Positions 1 to 7,346 of a stretch of DNA of 64,000 bases are shown here, one piece after another. Positions within the stretch are counted from its first letter, which is position 1; each line of letters starts with the position of its first letter. Made by a program: the position numbers and the translations under genes. The DNA comes from Lacrimispora algidixylanolytica (GTDB taxonomy: Bacteria; Bacillota; Clostridia; Lachnospirales; Lachnospiraceae), in the NCBI RefSeq assembly GCF_003609635.1, contig NZ_MCIA01000032.1, positions 62,001 to 126,000 of the forward strand. Direction: 5' to 3'. The notes under the pieces are model-generated. The model worked only from the letters and a program-made list of their open reading frames with translations, did not search any database and was not told where the DNA came from.

Positions 1-792
1 TACGGAAATGCTTGGTGGAAACAGGTGACTGAATTTGAATCCTTCCGTGGACCAATCCTGTTTACAACGAACTGTATCGTTCCTCCTAAGAATCCAGAAG
101 TTGCTGGAAGAATCTACACCACAGGGGCTACAGGTTTCCCAGGTTGCAAGCACATCGTAGCGGACGAGAGTGGTAAGAAGGATTTCTCTGAAATCATCGC
201 TCTTGCTAAGACTCTTTCAAGCCCAGATGAGATCGAGACAGGTACTATCGTAGGTGGATTTGCTCACAATCAGGTATTCGCACTTGCTGATAAGGTTGTT
301 GACGCTGTTAAATCCGGCGCAATCAAGAAATTCTTTGTAATGGCAGGTTGTGATGGAAGAATGAAATCCAGAGACTACTATACAGAGTTTGCTGATAAGC
401 TTCCAAAAGATACTGTTATTTTAACTGCTGGTTGTGCAAAATACAGATACAACAAGCTTGAGCTTGGCGATATCGGCGGTATTCCAAGAGTATTAGATGC
501 AGGACAGTGTAATGACTCCTATTCTCTTGCACTGATCGCACTTAAGTTAAAAGAAGTATTCGAGCTTAATGATATTAACGAACTTCCAATCGCTTACAAT
601 ATCGCTTGGTATGAGCAGAAGGCTGTAATCGTGCTTCTTGCACTTCTTCACTTAGGTGTAAAGAACATTCACTTAGGCCCAACAATACCAGGATTCTTAT
701 CCCCTAATGTTGTTAATGTTCTTGTAGATACCTTTGGTATTGCTGGAATCGGAAGCGTGGATGAAGATATGGAATTATTCATGAACGCATAA
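1..792 (+). CDS. hcp: Hybrid-cluster protein (hydroxylamine reductase), C-terminal part
   Basis: The reading frame is open from base 1, so the gene starts upstream of the window; the GTG at 25 is internal. The 263 visible residues match the C-terminal catalytic domain of Hcp. They contain the cysteine contexts [18 protein letters not shown] and GQCNDSY and the glutamate context WYEQKA, which in the family supply ligands of the hybrid [4Fe-2S-2O] cluster (the GCDGR cysteine is the persulfide ligand). Known role: cytoplasmic reduction of NO or hydroxylamine under nitrosative stress. A strong terminator follows, so it ends its transcription unit. A DUF1858 protein, a family named for association with hybrid-cluster proteins, lies 20 kb away at 20978. 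Confidence 0.96.
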   Translation, partial: YGNAWWKQVTEFESFRGPILFTTNCIVPPKNPEVAGRIYTTGATGFPGCKHIVADESGKKDFSEIIALAKTLSSPDEIETGTIVGGFAHNQVFALADKVVDAVKSGAIKKFFVMAGCDGRMKSRDYYTEFADKLPKDTVILTAGCAKYRYNKLELGDIGGIPRVLDAGQCNDSYSLALIALKLKEVFELNDINELPIAYNIAWYEQKAVIVLLALLHLGVKNIHLGPTIPGFLSPNVVNVLVDTFGIAGIGSVDEDMELFMNA

Positions 793-807
793 TTATTTCA
801 ATATTAG

Positions 808-852
808 CAGGTCATAGACGTTGCACAGGCAATGTCCCTGACCTGTTTTTTT
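808..852 (+). terminator. Rho-independent terminator after hcp
   Basis: Inverted repeat CAGGTCA / TGACCTG followed directly by a run of seven T. Confidence 0.85.
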
Positions 853-918
853 GATAGTAAATGAGGTAAGTGCTGGCTTACAATAACTTTTAAACAATTT
901 TAGTTAGTGGAGGTAATC

Positions 919-1455
919 ATGAAAAAAGTAAATGTATTTTATGACAAGCTGTATTACGGCTTCCCCGTCATTCTTGTAAGTTATTATGATACGGACGGCA
1001 CACCCAATGTGACTACCGTGTCCTCATCCTATACCTTAAGGGATATGATGGCATTGGGATTTAGCACAAAGGGTTACGCTCTGAACCGGATTAAAGAAGT
1101 ATCTGATTTTGTAGTCAATATTGCAGACAGCAGCCAAATTGAGGCGATTAATTTCTGCGGAAAGAATACAGGAGCGGAATGTAGGAAGTTTGACAGCATT
1201 AACCTGACTCCAGTACCGTCTAAAGTGATCAGTGCTCCAATCATCGAAGAATGCCCGATCTCTATTGAATGCAGGCTGACCGATGTGTTTGAAAGTCAGA
1301 ACCATTATGGGATTACCAACATTTTGGCGAAGATTAAAGGCCGTCTTGTGGCAGAGTCTTACTTAAGTGAATCCGGACGTCTGAATCCAAATGCATTTGA
1401 TGAGGTACTCTACATTGGAGACGGAGGCAGCAAGGGCTTTCGTTTCATGAAATAA
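919..1455 (+). CDS. Flavin reductase-like (FMN-binding split barrel) protein
   Basis: This 178-aa protein has the flavin reductase-like split-barrel pattern: N-terminal FPVILVSYYD, then TTVSSSYTL and LGFSTKGYALNRIKE, and a central IECRLTDVFES strand. Such proteins bind FMN and act as small NAD(P)H:flavin or FMN-dependent oxidoreductases in the cytoplasm; the physiological partner cannot be told from sequence. An in-frame GTG lies at 907, but the GGAGG at 909-913 is the ribosome binding site for the ATG at 919, so the shorter form is chosen. It is a single-gene unit between two terminators, near hcp and azoR, which fits a redox or electrophile-stress neighbourhood. Confidence 0.8.
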   Translation: MKKVNVFYDKLYYGFPVILVSYYDTDGTPNVTTVSSSYTLRDMMALGFSTKGYALNRIKEVSDFVVNIADSSQIEAINFCGKNTGAECRKFDSINLTPVPSKVISAPIIEECPISIECRLTDVFESQNHYGITNILAKIKGRLVAESYLSESGRLNPNAFDEVLYIGDGGSKGFRFMK

Positions 1456-1462
1456 AAAAAGA

Positions 1463-1512
1463 AAACGTACCGAGGGCTTGTGTTGTATGAACCACCCTTG
1501 GTACGTTTTTTA
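1463..1512 (+). terminator. Rho-independent terminator
   Basis: Stem CGTACCGAGGG / CCCTTGGTACG (one G-T pair), flanked by A-rich and T-rich runs. It can serve the flavin reductase gene on the plus strand and the small gene at 1531-1668 on the minus strand. Confidence 0.85.
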
Positions 1513-1530
1513 TCTAAGATTCCTTATAAA

Positions 1531-1668
1531 TCATTCCTTGCTTTTTGAACAATCTGAGCACCCACAGCCGCACCCAGACTCTCCACGTTTGAGTTTCCGA
1601 ATACCTTTTATAACGATAAAACCAGCATAAGCTGCAATGAGAGCAAAAATAATGATGGTAGCTAGCAT
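1531..1668 (-). CDS. FeoB-associated Cys-rich membrane protein (45 aa)
   Basis: This small gene reads from ATG at 1668 to TGA at 1531. The product has one N-terminal transmembrane helix (about residues 3-20, MLATIIIFALIAAYAGF), a basic stretch (KGIRKLKRGES) and a C-terminal cysteine cluster CGCGCSDC. That architecture is the FeoB-associated Cys-rich membrane protein family, normally encoded beside the ferrous-iron transporter FeoB. A GGAGGTG ribosome binding site lies 8 bases upstream. There is no feoA or feoB nearby, so it is an orphan copy. It is divergent from azoR, and its upstream region carries a mirror image of the azoR promoter module, suggesting co-regulation. Function is inferred only from the family. 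Confidence 0.8.
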   Translation of the reverse strand: MLATIIIFALIAAYAGFIVIKGIRKLKRGESGCGCGCSDCSKSKE

Positions 1669-1756
1669 TTCAAACACCTCCATTCTTAAATAGAAAATAC
1701 GTGCCATTATATTAGTATGTAATCTTTGACTTTTCGTCAGTTAAAGTATATTTCTT

Positions 1757-1823
1757 ATTATAATACCGTCTTCCGCCCCAGTAAAGTAGGCACCAATAAG
1801 TTACTAAGTTACTTAATTGATAC
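1757..1823 (-). promoter_or_regulatory. Composite promoter module, leftward copy
   Basis: Read on the minus strand: GTATC-N6-GTAAC at 1823-1808, exactly 14 bases, GTGCCTACT at 1793-1785, 22 bases, TATAAT at 1762-1757. It points at the Cys-rich peptide gene. It is the mirror copy of the azoR module at 1871-1936 and matches the gapN module at 3999-4063. The regulator is not known; the HxlR gene at 5717 is a candidate. Confidence 0.6.
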
Positions 1824-1870
1824 CACCAAGATACATAGTAATTGGTAAAACAAGCATAATAATTGTGGTA

Positions 1871-1936
1871 GTATCTTTTTGGTAACCACACCACTAAATT
1901 GTGCCTACTTGCGTATTTTTGTTGGAGTGTTATAAT
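1871..1936 (+). promoter_or_regulatory. Composite promoter module in front of azoR
   Basis: GTATC-N6-GTAAC at 1871-1886, exactly 14 bases, GTGCCTACT at 1901-1909, 21 bases, TATAAT at 1931-1936. There is no good -35 hexamer 17 bases from the -10, so an activator acting at the GTGCCTACT/GTATC elements is plausible. Identical architecture is found in front of gapN. Confidence 0.65.
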
Positions 1937-2015
1937 AAAATTATCCAATAGATGGCAGACGTAAACAAAGTGACCATCCATTTGTCAAATATTTATCAAA
2001 AAGGAGATTATAACT

Positions 2016-2618
2016 ATGAGTAAAGTTCTATATATCAAAGCAAATTCAAAACCAGATGGAGTTTCAAGAACATTTCAGATATCAGACTCATTTGTGGAGC
2101 AGTATAAGAAACATCACCCAGAAGATAATGTGGTAGTTCTCGATTTATATAAACTTGGGATTCATTTTCTAGAGGGAGAGGATCTTGAATATCATAATCC
2201 AGCACCTGGTGTAGGAAAGGATCATCCAGTTTTAAAATATGCTTATCAGTTTTTAGAGGCAGACAAATACGTATTTGCAGAGCCTTTATGGAATCTGAGC
2301 ATCCCAGCTATCTTAAAAGCTTACATTGATTATATCTGCGTCTCCGGTATCACCTTTCATTATACGGCTGAGGGTCCTGCTGGCCTTTGCAATGGTAAAA
2401 AGGCAATTAACATTACCACCAGAGGTGGAAATTACAGCTCTGCCATAGCAAAAGAGTATGAATTGGGAGATAAATATCTGAGAACTATCTTAGGCTTTAT
2501 GGGAGTCCTTGACTTTACTACCATAGCTGCCGAGCAGCTTGATGTGGTAGGAGTCGATGTAGAGGAAATAGTAGCAAAAGAAATTGAAGAAGCTAAGAAA
2601 ATTGCAGAGACCTTCTAA
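2016..2618 (+). CDS. azoR: FMN-dependent NADH-azoreductase
   Basis: The 200-aa product has the flavodoxin-like fold of the AzoR/AcpD family: N-terminal VLYIKANSKPDGVSRT phosphate-binding region, then the diagnostic AEPLWNLSIPAILKAYIDY segment and FHYTAEGPAGL, ending with a GGNYS-type loop. Family members reduce quinones and azo compounds with NADH by two-electron transfer, protecting the cytosol from electrophiles. The ATG at 2016 has an AAGGAGA ribosome binding site. In Bacillus the homologue is controlled by HxlR-type regulators such as YodB; here an HxlR gene lies 3 kb away and a shared promoter module precedes this gene and gapN. The gene is monocistronic, closed by the terminator at 2636. 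Confidence 0.93.
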   Translation: MSKVLYIKANSKPDGVSRTFQISDSFVEQYKKHHPEDNVVVLDLYKLGIHFLEGEDLEYHNPAPGVGKDHPVLKYAYQFLEADKYVFAEPLWNLSIPAILKAYIDYICVSGITFHYTAEGPAGLCNGKKAINITTRGGNYSSAIAKEYELGDKYLRTILGFMGVLDFTTIAAEQLDVVGVDVEEIVAKEIEEAKKIAETF

Positions 2619-2635
2619 ATAAAGAATTAAAAAAA

Positions 2636-2667
2636 GCGGCGGTTCCTTTTGAGAACCGCCGTTCATT
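2636..2667. terminator. Bidirectional terminator between azoR and citC
   Basis: Perfect 9-bp stem CGGCGGTTC / GAACCGCCG with A-rich 5' and T-rich 3' flanks; azoR and citC converge on it. Confidence 0.85.
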
Positions 2668-2670
2668 CTT

Positions 2671-3717
2671 TTAGTAATGGATGACTTGATCTGCTTCTTT
2701 GATTTTTTGAATAATAGGCTGAGCCTCCTCGCTTTGGAAAAAGCGTAAGGTAGTCTCCGGTAGAAAGTTGCTTAAATGAGAGAAATCCCCTTCTTTAATC
2801 AGCGTTCGAACGGTTGATGCACTGATTGGGGCGCCAGCAGCTTCCTTTCTGGGAATGATAATGCATTCAATTCCTGCTTGAGGCAGCCTTTCCTTCATAA
2901 TATCATTATAAAGGGCTGTGACCAGACTTGTAGGCTCTTCTCCAACGTATCTTCTGTTAATACCAAGAGACTCTGAAATCTTAATGAAGATACCCAGATC
3001 CAAAAGTGCATGGCTTTCAATGACTGCATTATCATCCTTTTGAAAATAACTTGGGAAGGTGGCGTTGCTAATGATATAAGGGCCGCTATCATGATAGCAG
3101 ATATTGGTGAGATGAGAGGTACCTTCTAGGATCAGACGTTTTCTTACTGAGAATGGGATCAAGCTTACATCCTCGCTGACAATAAATAAGTGAACCATAT
3201 CATTTTCAGTCGCTGCCTTTTCAACAAGGGTAAGATGTCCCAGAGTAAAAGGGTTGGCATTCATTACAATGGCAGCAACGTTATCTCCTTCTTTTTTATT
3301 GGTACCAAGACGGTCGATATAATCTTTAAAGCCACTTCTCTTATTTTCCATAAAAACAACTTTGCCTTCAATCCTTACGATCTCATAAAAACCTAAATCA
3401 GAGAAAAATCTGGCGGCAGATGATTTTGTATATAGGAAAATGTGAGAGTTGCCCTGAGAAAACTGCACCTCAGTGAGATGGGACATCACCTGGTTCATCA
3501 GACCTTCCCCCTGATGCTCACTGCTTACAGCAAGACATCTTAAAGTATTGCCATAGCAACTTCCTGTAGCCACAACATTAAAATCTTCGTCAAACATAGC
3601 GCATGTATAATCCAGATTCTTATCTCTTCGTATTCCTTCACCTAAGAGAAGCTGATCAATGAGCTGGTTGCTCCTTTTATCATTTGAAGAAACTTTAGAT
3701 ATAGAATAATCACTCAT
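2671..3717 (-). CDS. citC: [Citrate (pro-3S)-lyase] ligase
   Basis: The 348-aa protein is collinear with CitC: an N-terminal GNAT-like domain (about residues 1-120, with LRCLAVSSEHQGEGLMNQV) followed by a cytidylyltransferase-type domain beginning at VAAIVMNANPFTLGHL, whose TLGH is the nucleotidyltransferase HxGH-like signature, and RKEAAGAPISASTVR near the C-terminus. CitC acetylates the prosthetic group of citrate lyase with ATP and acetate. No citD, citE, citF, citX or citG is visible in the window, so it is an orphan here; the lyase may be elsewhere or the ligase may serve another acyl carrier. It ends at the terminator shared with azoR. Confidence 0.9.
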   Translation of the reverse strand: MSDYSISKVSSNDKRSNQLIDQLLLGEGIRRDKNLDYTCAMFDEDFNVVATGSCYGNTLRCLAVSSEHQGEGLMNQVMSHLTEVQFSQGNSHIFLYTKSSAARFFSDLGFYEIVRIEGKVVFMENKRSGFKDYIDRLGTNKKEGDNVAAIVMNANPFTLGHLTLVEKAATENDMVHLFIVSEDVSLIPFSVRKRLILEGTSHLTNICYHDSGPYIISNATFPSYFQKDDNAVIESHALLDLGIFIKISESLGINRRYVGEEPTSLVTALYNDIMKERLPQAGIECIIIPRKEAAGAPISASTVRTLIKEGDFSHLSNFLPETTLRFFQSEEAQPIIQKIKEADQVIHY

Positions 3718-3800
3718 AATTTACTCCTTTGCGTTATAACCTGTAAACACATCATATAGAATTGGTACGTATGATAGCTTCCCGACCAAATATCAGGAAA

Positions 3801-3908
3801 ACGGCTCCATTAAAAAAGGCGCCGTAATTAGGTTTTATTTTCTTATAAATAATTGTATCCTTTCCTATTAAAAATGTAAATAGCTCAGGAGGTGATTTTT
3901 ACATTTTT
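3801..3908. other. Two hairpins in the citC-gapN intergenic region
   Basis: The 459 bases between citC and gapN contain an ACGGC...GCCGT inverted repeat at 3801-3825 and an 11-bp AT-rich inverted repeat (AAAAATGTAAA / TTTACATTTTT) at about 3869-3908 that encloses an AGGAGGTGA sequence. On the minus strand the first stem is followed by TTTTCC and might attenuate the citC leader. No convincing gene is seen. The gapN promoter module occupies 3999-4063. Confidence 0.4.
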
Positions 3909-3998
3909 TCATCTATTTAGGATCATAATGTTAGTAGGTGCGATTTTTTGTCAATAAGGTACTAAAAAAGCCATCAAATTGTTCGTTTGATTTTCATA

Positions 3999-4063
3999 GT
4001 TACTTTTTTGATACTGTGTGTCAAAATAGTGCCTACTGGATAAAACAATGTAAATGTTATAAT
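3999..4063 (+). promoter_or_regulatory. Composite promoter module in front of gapN
   Basis: GTTAC-N6-GATAC at 3999-4014, exactly 14 bases, GTGCCTACT at 4029-4037, 20 bases, TATAAT at 4058-4063. A degenerate mirror copy (AGTAGGTGC at 3933-3941, GGTAC half site at 3958) lies upstream. Architecture matches the two modules at 1757-1936. Confidence 0.65.
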
Positions 4064-4176
4064 ATGAACTATAGAGACAGAGAAAAGGATACTGTCTAGA
4101 AAAGGCAATCAGTAAAAAGTAACAGCCTGGACTTTAGGCATCCATAATATAAATAAAAAGATAGGAGTGTGGTTTC

Positions 4177-5640
4177 ATGATAACAGCCATTAGAGACGAG
4201 AAGAACAGATACAGAAATCTGCAAAACGGCCAATGGGTCGAAAGCAGGAATGATACTTATATTACAATAAAATCGCCAATAGACGATACTGTCTTAGGAA
4301 TGGTACCAGCCATGTCAAAGGAAGAGGTGGATATGGCCATTGAGACAGCGAAAAAAGCGCAAAAGCAATGGAGAAATGTAACCACAGATGAAAAAGCAGA
4401 GATCTTATACCGGGCAGCAGATATCCTGCTAAAGTATAAAGAAGAACTGGCAGAATTAATGGTCCGCGAGATCTCAAAGGATAGAAAAAGCTGTTATTCC
4501 GAGGTGGAAAGAACGGCTGACTTTATCCGGTTCACTGCAGATACTGGAAAGAACATCTCTGGTGAAAGCATTCCAGGAGACAGCTTCCCAGGCGGAAAAA
4601 ACAATAAAGTATCCATCGTAAGAAGAGAGCCCTTAGGAGTTGTCTTAGCAATATCTCCATTTAACTATCCAGTAAATCTTGCAGCTTCCAAAATTGCGCC
4701 AGGCTTAATGGCTGGTAACTCTATTGTTTTAAAGCCTGCTTCTCAGGGTTGCCTGTGCGGTCTGTATCTGGCCAGAGCGTTTCAAGAGGCTGGAGTTCCC
4801 GCTGGAGTATTAAATACTGTGACTGGAAAAGGCAGTGAGATTGGAGATTATATCACCACTCATAAGGGAATTGATTTTATTAACTTTACTGGAAGTACTG
4901 AGGTGGGCGCCCATATCTCCAGTATAACCAGTATGGTACCGTTGTTAATGGAACTTGGAGGAAAGGATGCGGCTATCGTATTAGAGGATGCAGATCTGGA
5001 ACTGACAGCTAGTAATATCGTTGCAGGCGGCTATTCTTATTCCGGACAGAGATGTACCGCAGTAAAGAGAATCCTTGTGGTAGAAGAGGTAGCTGACCAG
5101 TTAATTGAAAAAATCCTACCTAAACTAGAAAAGCTTACGATGGGAAATCCCTTGGATAGGGATGTAGATATCGTTCCCCTGATCAGTACCAACGCAGCAG
5201 ATTTTGTCTGCGAGCTAATTGCTGATGCCAAGGAAAAGGGCGCCAAGTTATTGTTTGGTGGTAATAGAGAAGGTAATCTTATTCAGCCAACCTTGTTTGA
5301 CAATGTAACAACTGATATGCGTTTGGCATGGGAAGAGCCATTTGGCCCTGTTCTCCCTATTATCAGAGTCAAAGACAAAGATGAGGCCATAAAGCTGGCC
5401 AATGAGTCAGAATATGGCTTACAATCCGCAGTCTTTACCCAGAATATCAACAATGCCTTTTATGTAGCAAATAAGCTGGAGGTAGGTACGGTTCAGGTCA
5501 ACAACAAAACAGAGAGAGGACCAGACCATTTTCCATTCCTGGGAGTAAAAGCTTCCGGTATTGGAACTCAGGGAATCCGCTACTCCATCGAGTCCATGTC
5601 AAGGCCAAAAGTAACTGTCATCAATCTATCAAATAATTAA
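4177..5640 (+). CDS. gapN: NADP-dependent non-phosphorylating glyceraldehyde-3-phosphate dehydrogenase
   Basis: This 487-aa aldehyde dehydrogenase has the GapN-type sequence: ISPFNYPVNLAASKIAPGL in the cofactor domain, FTGSTEVG, the general-base glutamate in MELGGKDA (residue 259) and the nucleophile in SGQRCTAVKR (Cys293), the latter typical of GapN rather than other aldehyde dehydrogenases. GapN oxidises glyceraldehyde-3-phosphate directly to 3-phosphoglycerate, yielding NADPH but no ATP. The ATG at 4177 follows AGGAGTG. The gene is monocistronic. The promoter module shared with azoR suggests induction under electrophile or redox stress, when NADPH is wanted; that link is inference. Confidence 0.93.
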   Translation: MITAIRDEKNRYRNLQNGQWVESRNDTYITIKSPIDDTVLGMVPAMSKEEVDMAIETAKKAQKQWRNVTTDEKAEILYRAADILLKYKEELAELMVREISKDRKSCYSEVERTADFIRFTADTGKNISGESIPGDSFPGGKNNKVSIVRREPLGVVLAISPFNYPVNLAASKIAPGLMAGNSIVLKPASQGCLCGLYLARAFQEAGVPAGVLNTVTGKGSEIGDYITTHKGIDFINFTGSTEVGAHISSITSMVPLLMELGGKDAAIVLEDADLELTASNIVAGGYSYSGQRCTAVKRILVVEEVADQLIEKILPKLEKLTMGNPLDRDVDIVPLISTNAADFVCELIADAKEKGAKLLFGGNREGNLIQPTLFDNVTTDMRLAWEEPFGPVLPIIRVKDKDEAIKLANESEYGLQSAVFTQNINNAFYVANKLEVGTVQVNNKTERGPDHFPFLGVKASGIGTQGIRYSIESMSRPKVTVINLSNN

Positions 5641-5659
5641 ATTCAATTATAATACAGCA

Positions 5660-5724
5660 AATTAAAAGCCTCACGATTCTTAGGACCGTTAATCGGTCCC
5701 AAGGATCCTGGGGCTTTTAAATTT
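5660..5724. terminator. Bidirectional terminator between gapN and the HxlR gene
   Basis: Long hairpin with outer arms AATTAAAAGCC / GGCTTTTAAATT and an inner GGACCG / CGGTCC stem, at the meeting point of two convergent genes; the HxlR stop codon (5717-5719) sits inside the right arm. Confidence 0.8.
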
Positions 5725-6133
5725 GCGCGATACGTTCTTCCTGATCAGATTCTGTATCAAGTTCTGCATTTAGGTACTGGCTGCCAAACGTATGCATCAG
5801 CTCAAGAATTGGAATAATCTTTTCCCCTAAGCCTGTTAAGCTGTATTCTACCCTGGAGGGGACCACGGGATAGACCTTGCGACTCACCAATTTATCCTCT
5901 TCCAGACTGCGTAGTTGAGAGGTGAGCATCTTTTGGGTAATCTGGGGAAGTCGTTTCTTTATCTCACTAAAACGTAAGGTGTTGCTGCTTAAGTACCAGA
6001 GAATCAGGATTTTCCACTTACCAGAAACCAAGTCCTGTACCATAGCCATGGGGCAGACATTGTATTTTAAGCATTGATTTTTCATATAACATTCTTCATG
6101 CATGGGTTTGCTGCAGATCACATTTGTAGACAA
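5717..6133 (-). CDS. HxlR-family winged-helix transcriptional regulator
   Basis: The core CPMAMVQDLVSGKWKILILWYL, RFSEIKKRLPQITQKMLTSQLRSLEEDKLV and VEYSLTGLGE is the HxlR (YodB/HypR) DNA-binding domain. The reading frame extends to an ATG at 6181, but a GAGGTG site sits just ahead of the TTG at 6133, so a 138-aa product is preferred. It has a cysteine-rich N-terminus (Cys in VICS, EECY, NQCL, NVCP); in YodB-type regulators an N-terminal cysteine senses quinones and diamide. A normal promoter (TTTACA, 16 bases, TATAAT) lies at about 6190-6215 on the minus strand. It is the natural candidate to control azoR and gapN, which share an operator-like module; that is inference. Confidence 0.85.
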   Translation of the reverse strand: MSTNVICSKPMHEECYMKNQCLKYNVCPMAMVQDLVSGKWKILILWYLSSNTLRFSEIKKRLPQITQKMLTSQLRSLEEDKLVSRKVYPVVPSRVEYSLTGLGEKIIPILELMHTFGSQYLNAELDTESDQEERIAQI

Positions 6134-6335
6134 GAAAGCACCTCTTTTCAGTATAGAAAGTATATCAGGTATCCAAATCACTCATTTCATTATACCATTC
6201 TCAGTGAAAATGTAAATATCAGCTTTATTATTTCAAAGAAGCTTTGATTCTATGGGTCAAGTCATTGACATATAATAGCATATACTTTTTGGCTTTGCGG
6301 CAAACGGTATGGACAGGAATGGAAGGAGAAAAAGA

Positions 6336-7346
6336 ATGATTGTATCATGGCTGACCACCAATCAGTGCAATTTAAAATGCAGGCATTGCTATCAGGATGC
6401 GGGAAGCAAATCTGCAAAAGAGCTGACCACAGAAGAAGCAAAGAAAATGATCGAGGAAATAAAATCTGCTGGTTTTAAGATTATGATATTTAGTGGAGGA
6501 GAGCCGCTGATGCGCCCTGACATCTATGAGCTGGTATCCTATGCCTCTTTACAGGGACTGCGTCCTGTTTTTGGCACCAATGGAACTCTGATTACGGAAG
6601 AGACAGCAAAAAAGCTAAAGAGTTGGGGTGCAAAAGCAATGGGAATCAGCATTGATAGCTTAGAGGAGGAAAAACACAATTATTTTAGAGGAAAAGAGGA
6701 CGCATTTCAACTGACCATGGAAGGCATAGAAAACTGCAAAAAGGCAGATCTGCCCTTTCAGATACATACCACCGTTATGGATTGGAATCAGAATGAAGTA
6801 TGTGACATTATTGATTTTAGTGTAAAGGTAGGAGCCATTGCCTGTTACCTATTCTTCCTTATCCCTGTTGGCAGAGGTAAATTCCTGGAAGAAACAGCGC
6901 TTGAGGTAGTAGAATATGAAAAGCTCTTAATGACCATTATGGAAAAACAAAAACAAGTGCCTATTGATATCAAACCTACCTGCGCCCCCCAGTTTATTCG
7001 TGTTGCCAATCAAATGGACGTAAAAACCAGGTTCCAAAGAGGTTGCCTTGCTGGATTATCCTATTGCATTATAGACCCTTTGGGAAATGTAAGGCCCTGC
7101 GCCTACATGACGGAGGAGGCGGGGAATGTGCGAGAGGAACCCTTTGATGAGATATGGAAGAACAGCCATCTCTTAAACCATCTGAGGACACAGCATTACA
7201 AAGGGACATGTTGTGGCTGCACCTATGAAAAAGAATGCGGTGGATGTCGGGCAAGAGCAGGATATTACCACGAAGGTGATTATATGGCAGAGGACAGCTA
7301 CTGTGCCTATGGGAAACAATTGGAGACAGGAGGGACTTTGGCGTGA
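6336..7346 (+). CDS. Radical SAM/SPASM-domain protein
   Basis: The 336-aa protein opens with TTNQCNLKCRHCYQDAG, the CxxxCxxC motif (Cys11, 15, 18) that binds the SAM-coordinated [4Fe-4S] cluster, then FSGGEPLMRPD. The C-terminal third is a SPASM/twitch region with many cysteines (GCLAG, VRPCAYM, TCCGCTYEKECGGC, SYC) for auxiliary clusters. The overall pattern resembles the NirJ/AhbC/AhbD heme-modifying enzymes and peptide-maturing SPASM enzymes; the substrate is not evident. The ATG at 6336 with AAGGAG is preferred over the ATG at 6309, which lacks a ribosome binding site. Its stop overlaps the start of the binding-protein gene, so it is translationally coupled to an ABC importer. Confidence 0.85.
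   Translation: MIVSWLTTNQCNLKCRHCYQDAGSKSAKELTTEEAKKMIEEIKSAGFKIMIFSGGEPLMRPDIYELVSYASLQGLRPVFGTNGTLITEETAKKLKSWGAKAMGISIDSLEEEKHNYFRGKEDAFQLTMEGIENCKKADLPFQIHTTVMDWNQNEVCDIIDFSVKVGAIACYLFFLIPVGRGKFLEETALEVVEYEKLLMTIMEKQKQVPIDIKPTCAPQFIRVANQMDVKTRFQRGCLAGLSYCIIDPLGNVRPCAYMTEEAGNVREEPFDEIWKNSHLLNHLRTQHYKGTCCGCTYEKECGGCRARAGYYHEGDYMAEDSYCAYGKQLETGGTLA

Noticed and set aside
3884-3960. Short hydrophobic reading frame from the GTG inside AGGAGGTGATTTTT near 3887
   Set aside because: The GTG is part of the Shine-Dalgarno-like sequence, and the segment is inside an AT-rich hairpin; no support for translation.
6134-6181. N-terminal extension of the HxlR regulator to the ATG at 6181
   Set aside because: No ribosome binding site before that ATG and the residues do not resemble the family; TTG at 6133 has a GAGGTG.
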